Part shown: one piece after another, positions 34,859 through 45,304 of the stretch
How positions within the stretch are numbered: position 1 is the stretch's first letter
Layout: every line of letters starts with the position of its first letter
Source: Strobilurus pachycystidiatus
Taxonomy: Eukaryota; Basidiomycota; Agaricomycetes; Agaricales; Physalacriaceae
Direction: 5' to 3'
Length of the DNA: 64,000 nt
Assembly (NCBI GenBank): GCA_019915135.1
Contig: JAHLMK010000004.1
Span: 496,001-560,000, forward strand
Translations under genes and position numbers: made by a program
Notes under the pieces: generated by a model
Database searches by the model: none
What the model was told of the DNA's origin: nothing
Seen by the model: the letters and a program-made list of their open reading frames with translations, nothing else

Positions 34859-37158
34859 ATGTTGCTCCTTCTCTTCAGCGTCCTTCCAGTGACTTTCGCC
34901 GCGACGCATTTCACGCCATTCGCTCACGAAGTCAAGGAGGTTTTCAACGCTCCGGCAGGATGGCACGCTGTCGGCTATCCTTCTCCAGCGCACAGCATCA
35001 ATCTCCAAATTGGACTGCACCAACCCAACTTCCCTGTTCTTGAACAACACTTGCTCGAAGTCAGCGATCCTGACCATCATCGGTATGGAGAATACCTCAC
35101 GAAGGAGGAGGTTGAGGAACTTGTCGCTCCCCACGACGAGGCGCTCTCGTTGGTCAACTCGTGGCTCGAATACTATGGCATCGACGAAAGCGACATCGTA
35201 CGGTCATCCGCGCGCGACTGGATACGCGTCACGCTGCCTGTTAGCCTTGTGGAAGAGATGCTTGATACGGTGCCCCCCTTCTCTTTGGGATGACGACGAA
35301 GCTTCTGACACTGTGTCGTAGACATATCAATTGTGGCAGCATGACGACGGCACCCATCTCGTTCGGACGACGAGCTACAGTCTGCCGGACTATTTGCACC
35401 CTCACGTAGATCTCATCCAGCCCACGACGATGTTTGGAAGGTGGAAAGGCTTGAAGAGCGAGGTCATAATCGAACCAGATCAGGACACTGTCAATGCCGC
35501 AAGCGCGATCTCACTATCTGACGCCGACGTGGATCCGGCTTGTAACGTTTCCATCACCATCAATTGCCTGAAGCAACTATACAACATCGGAGATTTTACT
35601 CCTTCAGCCTCCAAAAACTCGATTGGTATCACTGGCTACCTAGAACAGTACGCCAATGAGGCGGACCTGCAGTCGTTCTATGCGGACCAAGTTCCCCAGG
35701 CTGTTGGGACGTCGTTCAAAGTGATTTCCGTCAAGGGTGGCATCAACTCTCAGAATGTCTCTGAGGCAGGTGTAGAGGCCAATCTGGATGTACAGTTCGC
35801 GTACGGTCTGGCGTTTCCTATACCTGGGACTTTTTATACGACGGCTGGCAGACCACCGATCGTAGCCCCTCCCGGGACGGAGAACGACAACGAGCCGTAC
35901 AATGATGTACGTCCTTGGTCTTCGTGTTTTGTTCGTGTCATTGACGTGTCATTGCAGTGGATTGACTTCGTCTTGCACCAAAAGGACTCGGATATACCCC
36001 ATGTCATCTCCACGAGCTACGGAGAACCCGAGCAGACCGTTCCGCGCAGCTACGCCCTTCGCGCATGTGCTGGATTTGCGCAACTCGGTAAGCCGTCATG
36101 TTTACATGAATTCGCCGCTCATCCAAAGTCTAGGCGCCCGAGGTGTCACCTTAACCTTCTCGAGTGGCGATGGAGGAGTTGGTGATGGTGACGCTGACCC
36201 AGCGACCCAGCAATGCTTCACCAACGATGGTACCAATAGGACACGTTTCCAGCCTCTTTTCCCTGCGTATGTTGCGTCAGTTACATCATCATCTGCGCGA
36301 CTCATTTATTGCCATACACAGTTCATGCCCATTGTGAGCACACACAATCGCACCTATACCGCTTCGTCCTCTGATGTCTCGCAGCGTAACTGCGATTGGC
36401 GGGACTGTGAATGTTCCCGAAATCGCGGTATCCTTCTCAGGAGGAGGCTTCAGTGATTACGTAGGTACTCTCCCTCTGGAATACAGAACTACCAACGGAT
36501 TCGCATCGCGATAGTTCCCTCGTCCAGCTTATCAAAACGCCGTGGTTCCTGCTTTTGTCAAGTCCCTTGGCGAGACCTATGCTGGACTTTACAACCCGTA
36601 AGTCTATCTTTTAATTGTCGCCCCGCTAGTCACTAAAAGTCAAGCTTTACAGTGCGGGAAGAGTTCGTTATCTCACCATCGTGCCTCTGGATCTATCCTG
36701 ATTAATTTGATATGTCATAGGGTATTCCTGATATCGCTGCTGAAGGCCGTCGGTTCCGTGTTTGGTATCAGGGAAGAATTATATCTGTGGGAGGGACATC
36801 CGCGTCGTCGCCCACAGCGGCTGGGGTCATATCTCTGCTTAACGACGTCCGCTTATCGAAAGGACTGCCGCCTCTAGGTTTCATAAATCCCTTGCTCTAC
36901 AAGAAAGGCATCAGCGCCGCGTTCAACGATATCACTATTGGTAACAACCCTGGCTGCGGCACGCAAGGTTTCAATGTGAGTTCCTTCTACATCTTTGGTT
37001 ATGTCGAATCTCAGATGTGATTTCCTTATAGGCTACGACAGGATGGGATCCAAGTACGTTGTCTGTATTTCTGTGTGGCCACTCTGAACTGATGGACGAG
37101 CGTAGTCACTGGTTTTGGAACACCGAACTTTGGGTTGCTCAAGGATCTGGTAGTTTGA
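34859..37158 (+). CDS. Sedolisin (family S53), tripeptidyl-peptidase-like acid protease
   Basis: Secreted serine-carboxyl protease active at low pH, releasing tripeptides or acting as an endopeptidase. The signal peptide [14 protein letters not shown] is followed by a pro-domain ([21 protein letters not shown], here [14 protein letters not shown]). The first intron is 35270-35321. The catalytic Glu and Asp are in EANLDVQ, the oxyanion Asp is in [10 protein letters not shown], and the nucleophile is in GGTSASSP. The end reads [15 protein letters not shown] across the last introns and stops at TGA 37156-37158. I count at least nine introns; those in the 36.2-36.8 kb stretch are set by frame continuity and are less certain. 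No sign of decay. Confidence 0.85.
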
Positions 37159-37459
37159 TCATAATGAACGTTAGTGGCGGCGCACTTGCAAATGTAACAG
37201 TCCAACACATGATTCACGTCTGTCACCCAAATGTAAGTCAGACGGCTCTATACACGGTGATGAAACTATCAGCGCCTCTTCATGCGCTTAGCGATTCGGA
37301 ACCCAAAAAAGTGAACGCGAAGAGCAAGATATGGTTGACTTCGTTCGTATTGAATTTTGACCGTGGTAGGCAAGTTGCACAGTAATATGTTGAGCTAATC
37401 CTATTCGACACAAGCGTTATCAAAATCTACAATAGATGGAATCATGTAAGTACCCTCTT

Positions 37460-37951
37460 CTACAGAACCGAACCCTTCTGCGACATTCCTCCACCAAAAC
37501 CGTACTTCGAGTGCAGCGACGCCAATGTCTGCTCTTCACGCGACGGTACGTGTTTTGAGCTTTTCGTGGATTTTTTTGGGGTGTACGATGAAGGTGGTGG
37601 TGCATGAAGCGCCTGACCACTGGAGCTGTATGCTGGCCCGGGGGTGGGATGGGACTGTTTCGGTGATTTGTGGGGAGAAGACTTTCTCGAGAGCTCCCCA
37701 CTGAAACCGTATGCGGACTGCATGCTAGCGATTCGGGCTTCGAGGTCTTTTGGGGGTGCAGAAGAGTTTTTGGTAGAGGAGGAAGACGAGGTCTTTTTCG
37801 ACGCGGGTCTAGTATGCGCTTGGCCACGGAAGCCAAATGTGGACTGCAAGCTGGCGAAGGCTCCTTTGGTGGTGGGTTGGGAAGTGGACGCCATCAGCGG
37901 AGCTGTGGACGCGAAGGAGGTGGTGGATTGATTGGAGTGGGCTGTCGACAT
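37460..37951 (-). CDS. Small disordered protein with three YGF-type repeats (cassette copy 1)
   Basis: Intronless 163-residue frame from a clear ATG at 37951. Rich in Ser, Thr, Pro and Lys with no membrane span or signal peptide. A short motif recurs three times: FASLQSTFGFRG (near residue 32), IASMQSAYGFSG (near 77) and LASLHSKYGFGG (near 145), that is A-S-[LM]-x-S-x-[FY]-G-F-x-G. Between them is a KSP-rich stretch and the block PAYSSSGQALHAPPP. I know no named family. The downstream order PGAM-like gene then this gene, on the same strand, is repeated near 61 kb and 63 kb, and the same N-terminus (HSNxSTTSF-STAP-MA-TSQPT) occurs in those copies, so it is a real coding unit. Confidence 0.7.
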   Translation of the reverse strand: MSTAHSNQSTTSFASTAPLMASTSQPTTKGAFASLQSTFGFRGQAHTRPASKKTSSSSSTKNSSAPPKDLEARIASMQSAYGFSGELSRKSSPHKSPKQSHPTPGPAYSSSGQALHAPPPSSYTPKKSTKSSKHVPSREEQTLASLHSKYGFGGGMSQKGSVL

Positions 37952-38709
37952 TGCTTTGGGGAGGAAGATGATATCGCTATGACAGGAGGCTTGGTAGCTG
38001 GAGTTTGGAACGAGTGCTGAAGACCAGAGACTCAGGACCTACATTTATATACGAATACGCGATGAAACGGTTTGTCGGACGCGTCAATGACAGTCATAAA
38101 GTTTCGGTTGCGCGCCCAGTCATCGCAGTATGTACCCCAAGTCAGATTTGAATTATGCCCTGAAGAGCCTGAACGTTACGTTGAACATGGGCATGACTCA
38201 GGACTGCGTCGTACCTGAGTCGCATTCAACGATGGCTGACTTGGGATGAGCGTGGAGCACTGAGCGCTGAGCACCGACGCGCAGTTTGAGCGCCGTGAAG
38301 ATCATCCACTGTGTCACTGCGGATCCAACCAAAGTGGACCAGAGCTGCGTCTCCGGCGAATGTGGGTTCTGCGCACTGGACAATTATGAAAGGGCGTAAA
38401 CGGTGCAATGTTTTACTCGTAGTCATACCACGGGACCGATGTACTGCGCGGCATATTTGGTCGGCATTTGAGATGAATGGAAAGCAAACTCACGAATACT
38501 CAACGTCGTTGAAACCTATGTTACAGGCTAGTCCTAGCAGCCTCTAAACACGAAGGAAAACGATAAACGTGCAGATTGACGCGACGGGCAGAAGGTTGTG
38601 TGTAATTAAGGCTTCTCCGACTCGGCCGACTTGAGACGAAGATCTAGTAGGGCTGAGAGCAATTCAAGTTTCGGTACTTCATCTTGTACATCTAGATTCT
38701 ACATTCGTG
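37952..38709. other. Spacer between cassette genes
   Basis: 0.76 kb between the small protein ATG and the phosphatase stop. No supported gene; the short frames on both strands lack motifs. Confidence 0.35.
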
Positions 38710-39755
38710 TCACTGGGTGCATTTGACGACGATGGGCAGAACACCTGGAATAATGTCAAATCGCGACTTTCAAGACAGAAGAAATGCCCACCTCCAGTTG
38801 GGAGAGTATAGGTAACGCGTCCTGCGCATGCCAGGAAAGCGTTGATTATTCCACCATGAGCAGTGATACTAACGTCTGTGTAGCGAGTTGATCGTCTGGA
38901 TTAACGCGGTAGGAGAGTGCGCACATTGACCATATCCCCATTCTCCGGAGAACAGACGATCCAGAACATTTCTAGCGCGATCTTGCAGCTCAGCCTTGGT
39001 CTCTCGTCTATCAGGCAACCAGAGCGGGTCTTCTTCGACGAATCCTGGCTCAAAATAGAACAAATCCGGGAATTTTGCAGCAATAGCAGAGCGTGTTCGA
39101 CGCTTGTCGCAGGTGTGTTCTCCATGTTCCTCCCTGCAGTTTTCGACAACAGTGGCTTTGCCCATATCGAGGCCATCGGAAGTCAATAGCCATGTGTCCA
39201 TGGCGCGACTGAGAGGGCTGGTGAGAACGATGTCCGGTTTGATGTGCTTGGACTCTGTGATCCACATCGCATGGGCAGCGCTGGCCTGCGACCTGCCGAG
39301 CGGAGTGAGTTCGGGATCCGCTAGAATGGACGGTAAGGCGGAGAAGGTGGAGTGCGGGCAGGGCACATACGACCCCAAATTATTTCGTCGTCGCCGTCCA
39401 GCTTGGACCAGTAGCTGACGACAGGATTAGGCGGCAATCGACGAAGGCAGCAGCTGTCACTCACTCATCCCAGGCTGCCGTACCATATTTCTCTTCGCCA
39501 ACATTGTGGTAGCCCTGGCCATGTCGCCCAAGGAAAAAGACCTTGTACGCAACGTTGGATGGTGTGTCAGCATTGAGATTGGCTATGTGCGCCTTGAATG
39601 AGACCCAGTCCCATTGGTCCAGCAGGCCGAAGCGGGGGGCGACGGCGACGGGCGCAGTCGACGATGAGTCCTGGGTAAAGAATCCCGACACTGCCTAGCG
39701 CTGGTTACGTTCAGCTCGCCGTCGTCCACGATGAACAAACCTCGTAGGTGGGCAT
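38710..39755 (-). CDS. Histidine-phosphatase (phosphoglycerate-mutase-like) protein, intact cassette copy
   Basis: Starts at 39755 with a 5-codon exon (MPTYE), intron, then AVSGFFTQDSSS. The catalytic-His motif is LGRHGQGYHNVGEEKYGTAAWDE, the variant of RHG found in the fungal Pmu1-like group. SPLSRAMDTW, DLFYFEPGFVEEDPLW, and the second His in SITAHGGIINAFL follow. That second motif is joined after an intron ending CTACACAG. The last exon is GVLPIVVKCTQ and TGA at 38710-38712. About seven exons; each junction found keeps the frame. The family removes phosphate from varied small molecules; the substrate is unknown and true glycolytic activity is unlikely given the RHGQG variant. Confidence 0.85.
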
Positions 39756-41020
39756 GATGGTGGAAGGAGGAAGAGCGATCACTGACTGCTCCTTCAAGAG
39801 CCACCTCAGTATGCACGCCATTCTATCCTTTTCATTATTGTCTCCAGCAATTGGGATCTCCTCAGATCCTTCACATTGTGCTCGGCGTCAAACTTGACTT
39901 GTAATCCGTCGACTCTTTGCAAAATAGCAATCTTCCTCCTTCTGGCAATGACCTTCTCGACAAATAGCAGGCGTCCTTTGGTTTCTGGATCCGCCACTAC
40001 GAAGCGCGTCTCCTTGCCCTCAGGCTGGTGGCGAGGATGGACTCTCTCTCGTCTGCTTGCGTCACGGACATTTGAGAGTATTCGCTCCCGACGTTCCGCA
40101 GTTCATCGCCTATTATGTTGGAAAGATTATGTCGGGCCTTCGAGTGCTACATTTGACATGTTCTCTGGCTTATTGGGATAGTGTGCAGGACGTAAGGACA
40201 AAGTGTAAATTATACTCGACCGGGTCCCGACGGAACTCCATCGCTGGCAATCATTCTCCCGCTCGAACGCTAAGTAGCAAACTTTGGGCCAGGTTCAATG
40301 AGCGAGCTCAGTCGATTTATTCAAGGACCCGATGTCGATCGTCAATCAATCAATAAATACACGGCACGGACCCTCCAGGATCGCCCCACTGCCCAAATTG
40401 ACCTGACGGGCAGGCAGAACTTGGACTTCAGTCTCTCGGTTGGATACTACTAGTGCTTTTCACATGTGCGTGGTACCGCGAAGTCTTGGCTTAACTTCAA
40501 CTCTAATATCTCATGGACGCTTCTCTGAAATGATACGTGGTCATTCCACGTACCCCTTGTCGGGGAGTAGAGGCGCACCCCTAAACACGATATCGCCGAC
40601 ATTTGACGCGACTGGACGCGTGGTCAGACTGGACGCGTGGTTAGACATGATCAAAGAACCCTTTGCCAGGGTTCTGCCCAGGTTGACCTCTTCCCATGAT
40701 CAACTAGCCACCACGCCCGCCGCATATTGCCGTCGTCCAGCGTCAGCGCCAGCGCCCACAGCCATGTCGCACTATCGTCGCATAATCACCGCGAAATCCC
40801 TTCTATCCTCGCAGCCCACTCGAGGATCGCTTCGGTGGCGCGCATCGCAGTGGACGAATTGGACGCCACAGGTACAACAGCTCTCCACTGGGCTACGCTT
40901 GCGGCCGGAGGCTTCTGGCTCGCGTGTGGACAGCAAGCCTCGGACGATATGGGGTCTGCGCCGGTTCTCGGCGGATCGGTCTTTGCTGTACGATCGTGGC
41001 CATGAGCGGCAAGGAGGCGC
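39756..41020. other. Intergenic region with a weak coding-like stretch and a dispersed repeat
   Basis: On the minus strand 39997-39806 is an open, charged stretch (VADPETKGRLLFVEKVIARR and on) with good coding composition but no ATG in frame and no recognised family; it may be an old fragment. The right part has the 39-bp repeat at 40347-40385. Two plus-strand frames at 40440-41024 lack motifs. Confidence 0.3.
40347..40385 (-). repeat. Dispersed 39-bp repeat, copy 2
   Basis: Reverse complement of 9372-9410; identical by eye. Confidence 0.6.
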
Positions 41021-41557
41021 ATGAGGCTCCAATGCGAGACATCATACATGTATGACATGGAAGCTGCGTATGAGAAAACGACCCAACAGCGTCTTCCGCT
41101 CTGGGAAGAATATGACGCCCAATTCAATGAAGTAGACTGGGAGGACTGTGTAGCCGTGTTGGATTACATCTCGCCTGTGAGTGACATGTCAGATAGCATG
41201 CTAGCAATCGTTGACGCGAAGACAGTTCTTGAGACATGTTTGCTCTCAGACCAGGACAACAGAAGAAACCTTTCGCGATTGATTGATGACTGTAAGCGAA
41301 AGGCGGCTTGGAATAGGATCTCGCGCCTCAAAGCCGACCCATTCCCCCCTTTGGAATGGTCAATGGTGGCCGGCGATGATGAGCGCAGTCAAGAACAAGA
41401 CCTTTTTCGAAGATACCACTTGGAGTATACGGATGAGGGTCCAGTCTTGAGGCTTCTGTATGTCACTCACAGCTTGCTTCGTCTTCAAGTGTGGCAAGAG
41501 ACATTCATTTTGCACTCTCACATCATGAGAGCGATCCCACTGAGCGAATCGTCGTAG
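41021..41557 (+). CDS. DWED-motif protein, short copy (paralogue of 43978-44993)
   Basis: From the ATG at 41021, with an intron at 41177-41221, it encodes 163 residues. YDAQFNEVDWEDCVAVLDYI matches YRTDARYNELDWEDFESVVDYF of the gene at 43978. After the intron the two proteins align without a gap for 36 residues, ending AWNRISRL here and TEAGISRV there. The 45-nt intron has no stop and is a multiple of three, so an unspliced reading is open too; the gapless match shows it is removed. The mitochondrial-like N-terminus and membrane span of the other copy are not visible here: truncated, or on an upstream exon I cannot find. Function unknown. Confidence 0.5.
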   Translation: MRLQCETSYMYDMEAAYEKTTQQRLPLWEEYDAQFNEVDWEDCVAVLDYISPVSDMSDSMLAIVDAKTVLETCLLSDQDNRRNLSRLIDDCKRKAAWNRISRLKADPFPPLEWSMVAGDDERSQEQDLFRRYHLEYTDEGPVLRLLYVTHSLLRLQVWQETFILHSHIMRAIPLSESS

Positions 41558-42049
41558 CGCATTCGGTGTTGCTGTGGCTCGCTGCACGGGAATGGATGTC
41601 ACAGATCATGCAAAAGACTGACGGATTTGAGGAAATTAGCGCATGATCCTAATTCCTCCCAATGGTATGAACTTCCCTGTACAGCGTTTTCATCGTCATC
41701 GTAATTCAATCCTTTTGACAGACCTGGAAGTTCGAGCTCGCCGTTTCTAGGTATGCCCCGTGTTATTAAGAAGGCGCATGCAGATGAAAGGCGGCACCGC
41801 TTCAAGTTCCTAGATCGTTTCCCCACTTCATTAGTACCCTAGGGCTAGCGCGCCTGACGCCTTTCGCGACTGTTCCTTTTTTTCCAGAAGCATGAACCCA
41901 TCCATTTTGGACTTGATCTCTGCAATGTTTGCTCTCTGGCAGTGTCCGTCATTGATTATAAGTTCAGTGTCTGCCGGTCACTCATTCAGGAACGCGTACG
42001 GAATCGTTTGAACAAGTCTACTATTCGAGTCGTAGTCAAAATACCATCC

Positions 42050-43458
42050 TTACAACCTTGCTTTCTTTTCGAGCTCGACCAACGAGTCTATCGTGTCCAA
42101 CAGACTCTCCTCGTATGTCCTAAACTTCATGTGCAGAGTGTCCACAGCTATACTAGTGTCCACATTGGCAATCGGACCAGATATGTCCTCTGCGCCCTCG
42201 AGGGATGGTAGCCGCGATGCGAGCTCGGGGCGTTTCTCCTTGATGATCTTGACAGCCTGTCCAATTCCACTTCATTAGCAGAATTGACACAGAGCACTTG
42301 GAAGAAAGGAACGCACCCGATAGAACGAGTATACACCTGCGTTGAGAATGATGCGCTTCCCGATGACGGCGTCATTCTGAAGAGCAAGGATGTGCGCCTG
42401 TGCTGCGTCGCGGACGTCGACCCAAAGCGGAGCAGCGGTTGGAGGGACGGTTTTGGCGCTGCCGTTGATGAGGTCGTAGTAGTCCTGGACCGAGGCGTTC
42501 ACTCCCGTGGAGATATCTACGGACTGGGATGCAGGTCCGGGAATCATCGTAGCTGGAAGAGGCATCATGTTTAGGTGATGATGCTCAACATCGTAGGAGT
42601 GTGATCAGGACTTACGAAGAATCGCAGTGAGCTTTATCTCGGGGTGCTCTCCGACGTAATCCCAAGCAGCCTTTTCCGAGAGTTTCTTAGAGGCAACGTA
42701 CACAGCGAAATCAGGGAGCTTTCCAGAGACTGCCAGCTCGTAGGAGAATGGATTCCTGGAATGGTATCAGCCATTTGTGTTTGATGACTGATCAAGAACA
42801 TACCAGTCGTTCGGTGTGTAGGTGTAATCGCGAAGTGGACCTCAGGTCGCAAAATGATCAACGCCTTGTTAGAACAAGCAGCATTGAAATGGCTTACCTC
42901 CTTTCGTAGGATCTAGGACGCCGGCGATACTTGCTGTCAGAACAATACGCGTTACACCTGACTTCCGAGCGGCTCGTAAAACATTGAGTGTTCCCTCGAT
43001 GGCGGGGTCGAGCACGTCTTGCTTCGCGTCCTTGAACGCACGCGGGAAAGGCGACGCCACATGTATGACGGCGTCAATGTCTGTACATCGGTGAGTACTA
43101 GAACTCATGCCAAGTCCCGTTCGAAGGTAGACGTACCTTTGAGAGCATCAGAAAAGTTGCCAGTGGCAACATCTGGGATTACTACGGCCTCGAAGGCAGA
43201 TCCATAGTCTTGCCAGCGTTTTTGTACGTCCTGGAGTTTGTTTTGGGACCTTACGGTACTGCAAGGACGCGTAAGACGCGTTCTTATGCAAGTCATAAAA
43301 ATCTCACCCCCGTACGGCAAGCCCGGCTTTGAGTGCCTGATCCACGACATGTGTGGCCAGAAATCCGGTGACTCCGGTGATCTGTGGCGCAAATCATGAG
43401 TGTCTGTCATCTCCACGTATAGCTCGAAACATACGAGGACCCGTTGATAGGAAGACAT
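42050..43458 (-). CDS. NAD(P)-dependent ketoreductase, extended SDR (Gre2/dihydroflavonol-reductase-like), copy 1
   Basis: Starts at 43458 with an 8-codon exon (MSSYQRVL), then after an intron ITGVTGFLATHVVDQALKAG, the Rossmann TGxxGFxA motif. DIDAVIHVASPFPRAFKDAK, RIVLTASIAGVLDP, and the catalytic YVASK (YxxxK) follow. The last exon runs AVKIIKEKRPELASRLPSLEG to a TAA at 42050-42052. Several short introns lie between; not all boundaries were fixed. The family reduces methylglyoxal, diketones or flavonoid-like ketones in the cytosol. A second copy lies at 45305 on the other strand. Their promoters share a CTCGGGCATG element next to the TATA box. Confidence 0.85.
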
Positions 43459-43532
43459 GTTTTATGTCGAAAAGCTGATGCGTCAGAGGATGATCTCAGT
43501 TCGATATTTAACGGCTCTGGGCCTGTGAAACT

Positions 43533-43540
43533 TCATATAA
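43533..43540 (-). promoter_or_regulatory. TATA-like box of ketoreductase copy 1
   Basis: TTATATGA on the minus strand, 75 bases before the ATG at 43458. Confidence 0.35.
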
Positions 43541-43549
43541 CCACCCTGC

Positions 43550-43559
43550 CTCGGGCATG
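43550..43559. promoter_or_regulatory. CTCGGGCATG half-site in the copy 1 ketoreductase promoter
   Basis: Identical to the left arm of the palindrome at 45190-45215. It lies about 10 bases upstream of the TATA-like box, so it has the same kind of placement. Confidence 0.45.
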
Positions 43560-43977
43560 GCACGGGTAGATCGAATAAGCATCTAGAGGCTTAGAAAGGA
43601 TGACAAGCGCAAGACACTGAGTACTGAGTCCTTTGTCAGAATGTTTGGTGTATCCGAGTCTGTAGAGTGAGAGATCGTGATAGATCATAGGCCACTTGAA
43701 TACAAGTGTAGACGGGGTCTGGCGGGTTAGGAGGAAACAAGTGACGAAGGTAGATTGCTTCGATGCCGTTTGCCGCCGTAAACCGAAGCGAAGAGTGCTG
43801 AAAACCATAAGAGAGTTTGTGCTCATGAGACGGAAAAGCAAGGGCTGATAATCATATTGCGGCGCATTGGGCGGATGAGGGTGCATGCGTCGGCACAGCG
43901 TCGGCATGGCCCGAAATGGAACCCTGTCAGATGAATCATGACGTAGTCCAAAGGCCTGGCAAAGTACGACGCTCACG

Positions 43978-44993
43978 ATGTCACTCTTGCAACACGCTCG
44001 CCCGCTGCTGTCATCCCTTTCCCGACCGTCAAGGTCGACGCTGACGGCGTCGGTGCGTCCGCTGCTCACAAGGACCGCATGGAGCAGGCCACCGATACCG
44101 ACGCTCAAAACAACATGGCCGCAGTCCCGACGCTATAGTGCCAACTCGCCGCCGCCGAGTTTCGCAGACACAGTCGGGCCCAAAAAAAAGCGCAGAATAT
44201 GGGTTGGCGTCGCTGCTGCGCTTCTCTTGCTCCCCCTACCGCTCCTCGCCTACTTTTTGCTACTCGCCGAGGAGCAGTCTGTGCTGGCCTGGTCGCTCGT
44301 GCAGTGCTACCGCACAGACGCGCGATACAATGAACTCGATTGGGAGGATTTCGAAAGCGTCGTTGATTATTTCCGCGACGTGAGTCCCAATATCACAATG
44401 GCCTGTGCACTACTGACGGTTGGCAGATGGTCTTCATCATCCTGGTAAATCATCACGACATGGAGCCCGCGGACGTGCACGCCACCTTCGAGGCAGTCAA
44501 GCAGTGGTCTACTGAAGCCGGCATCTCTCGCGTCGAGGCCGAGTCAGAGGTGCCACCAAGATCACCGGAGGACGCGCAACAGTATCTGCAAGACCTGGCC
44601 GATCGTTACAGTCCGACAGAGCATCACGATGAGGGAGAAGAGAAGGAGGAGGTTGTTCTCGACGATGCCGCCATCGCCGAGCACCGTGTCCGCATCACCC
44701 ACCGCATCTTTCGTGCTGCTGCTAAGGACATACATAGCGTCCTTCACTCATCACAAAATCCTGTCCTAACCGCTCATCTGCAACAAAATGCTAGTGCTGG
44801 GATATTCGAAGTCGATCTTGGTCTCTCTCAAACCGCTTTGATGGTTGAGGCAGTCTTGCACATTGCTATGATCGCATGGGGTCTGCATATGTACAAAACC
44901 TTTGGAGAGCACAGCGGATTGAAACTAGACAGCAGCCTGGTTGAAAAGTTCAGCGGTGGAGGTGGAGGCGGCGGATGGGAGAGTGTTAGTTAG
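43978..44993 (+). CDS. One-span membrane protein with DWED motif, probably mitochondrial
   Basis: Exons 43978-44379 and 44427-44993 give 322 residues. Residues 1-55 are rich in Arg, Ser and Leu with no acids (SLLQHARPLLSSLSRPSR, ending QSRRYSAN), a typical mitochondrial presequence. A basic PKKKRR precedes a span (WVGVAAALLLLPLPLLAYFLLL). The following domain has RYNELDWEDFESVVDYF at the exon end, then HHDMEPADVHATFEAVKQW and an acidic middle (HHDEGEEKEEVVLDD). A second weakly hydrophobic stretch (EAVLHIAMIAWGLHMY) and a Gly-rich tail close it. I know no named family. It lies between two ketoreductase copies and divergently from the first. Confidence 0.72.
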
Positions 44994-45189
44994 CTCCCGC
45001 GAACGCAGTTACGTTGAATGTGAACAAAATTTCGTCATCTGTCAAGCAGGGTACTAACACCAAACATAGTACCCGATTCTTATGTACTGGGCGATTTGAA
45101 GTGCAAATTAATGTCATCGGGAGACCCCCGATAGTGGACGAGACATAAGTGTACTTTCCTAAGCATCCCTGCTAATGGCTCGGCCTCTC

Positions 45190-45215
45190 CTCGGGCATGT
45201 CTGATCATGCCCGAG
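45190..45215. promoter_or_regulatory. Perfect 10-bp palindrome upstream of ketoreductase copy 2
   Basis: CTCGGGCATG, 6-nt spacer TCTGAT, then CATGCCCGAG. It ends 24 bases before the TATA box and about 90 before the ATG. It looks like a binding site for a dimeric transcription factor. One arm recurs upstream of ketoreductase copy 1. Confidence 0.55.
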
Positions 45216-45239
45216 CACAGCAAGCCGAGGCCTTTGAGG

Positions 45240-45247
45240 TATAAAGG
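45240..45247 (+). promoter_or_regulatory. TATA box of ketoreductase copy 2
   Basis: TATAAAGG, 65 bases before the ATG at 45305. Confidence 0.55.
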
Positions 45248-45304
45248 AGACTTGCTTTGATTTGCAGAGTCAGTATCATCCCAATCACACATCTCCCCAA
45301 CACA

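Noticed and set aside
37420..37836. Long second frame under the small YGF-repeat gene
   Set aside because: A shadow frame; the 37460-37951 frame is supported by two homologous copies.
39806..39997. Minus-strand charged open stretch upstream of the PGAM-like gene
   Set aside because: No ATG in frame and no recognised family; noted within the intergenic entry rather than as a gene.
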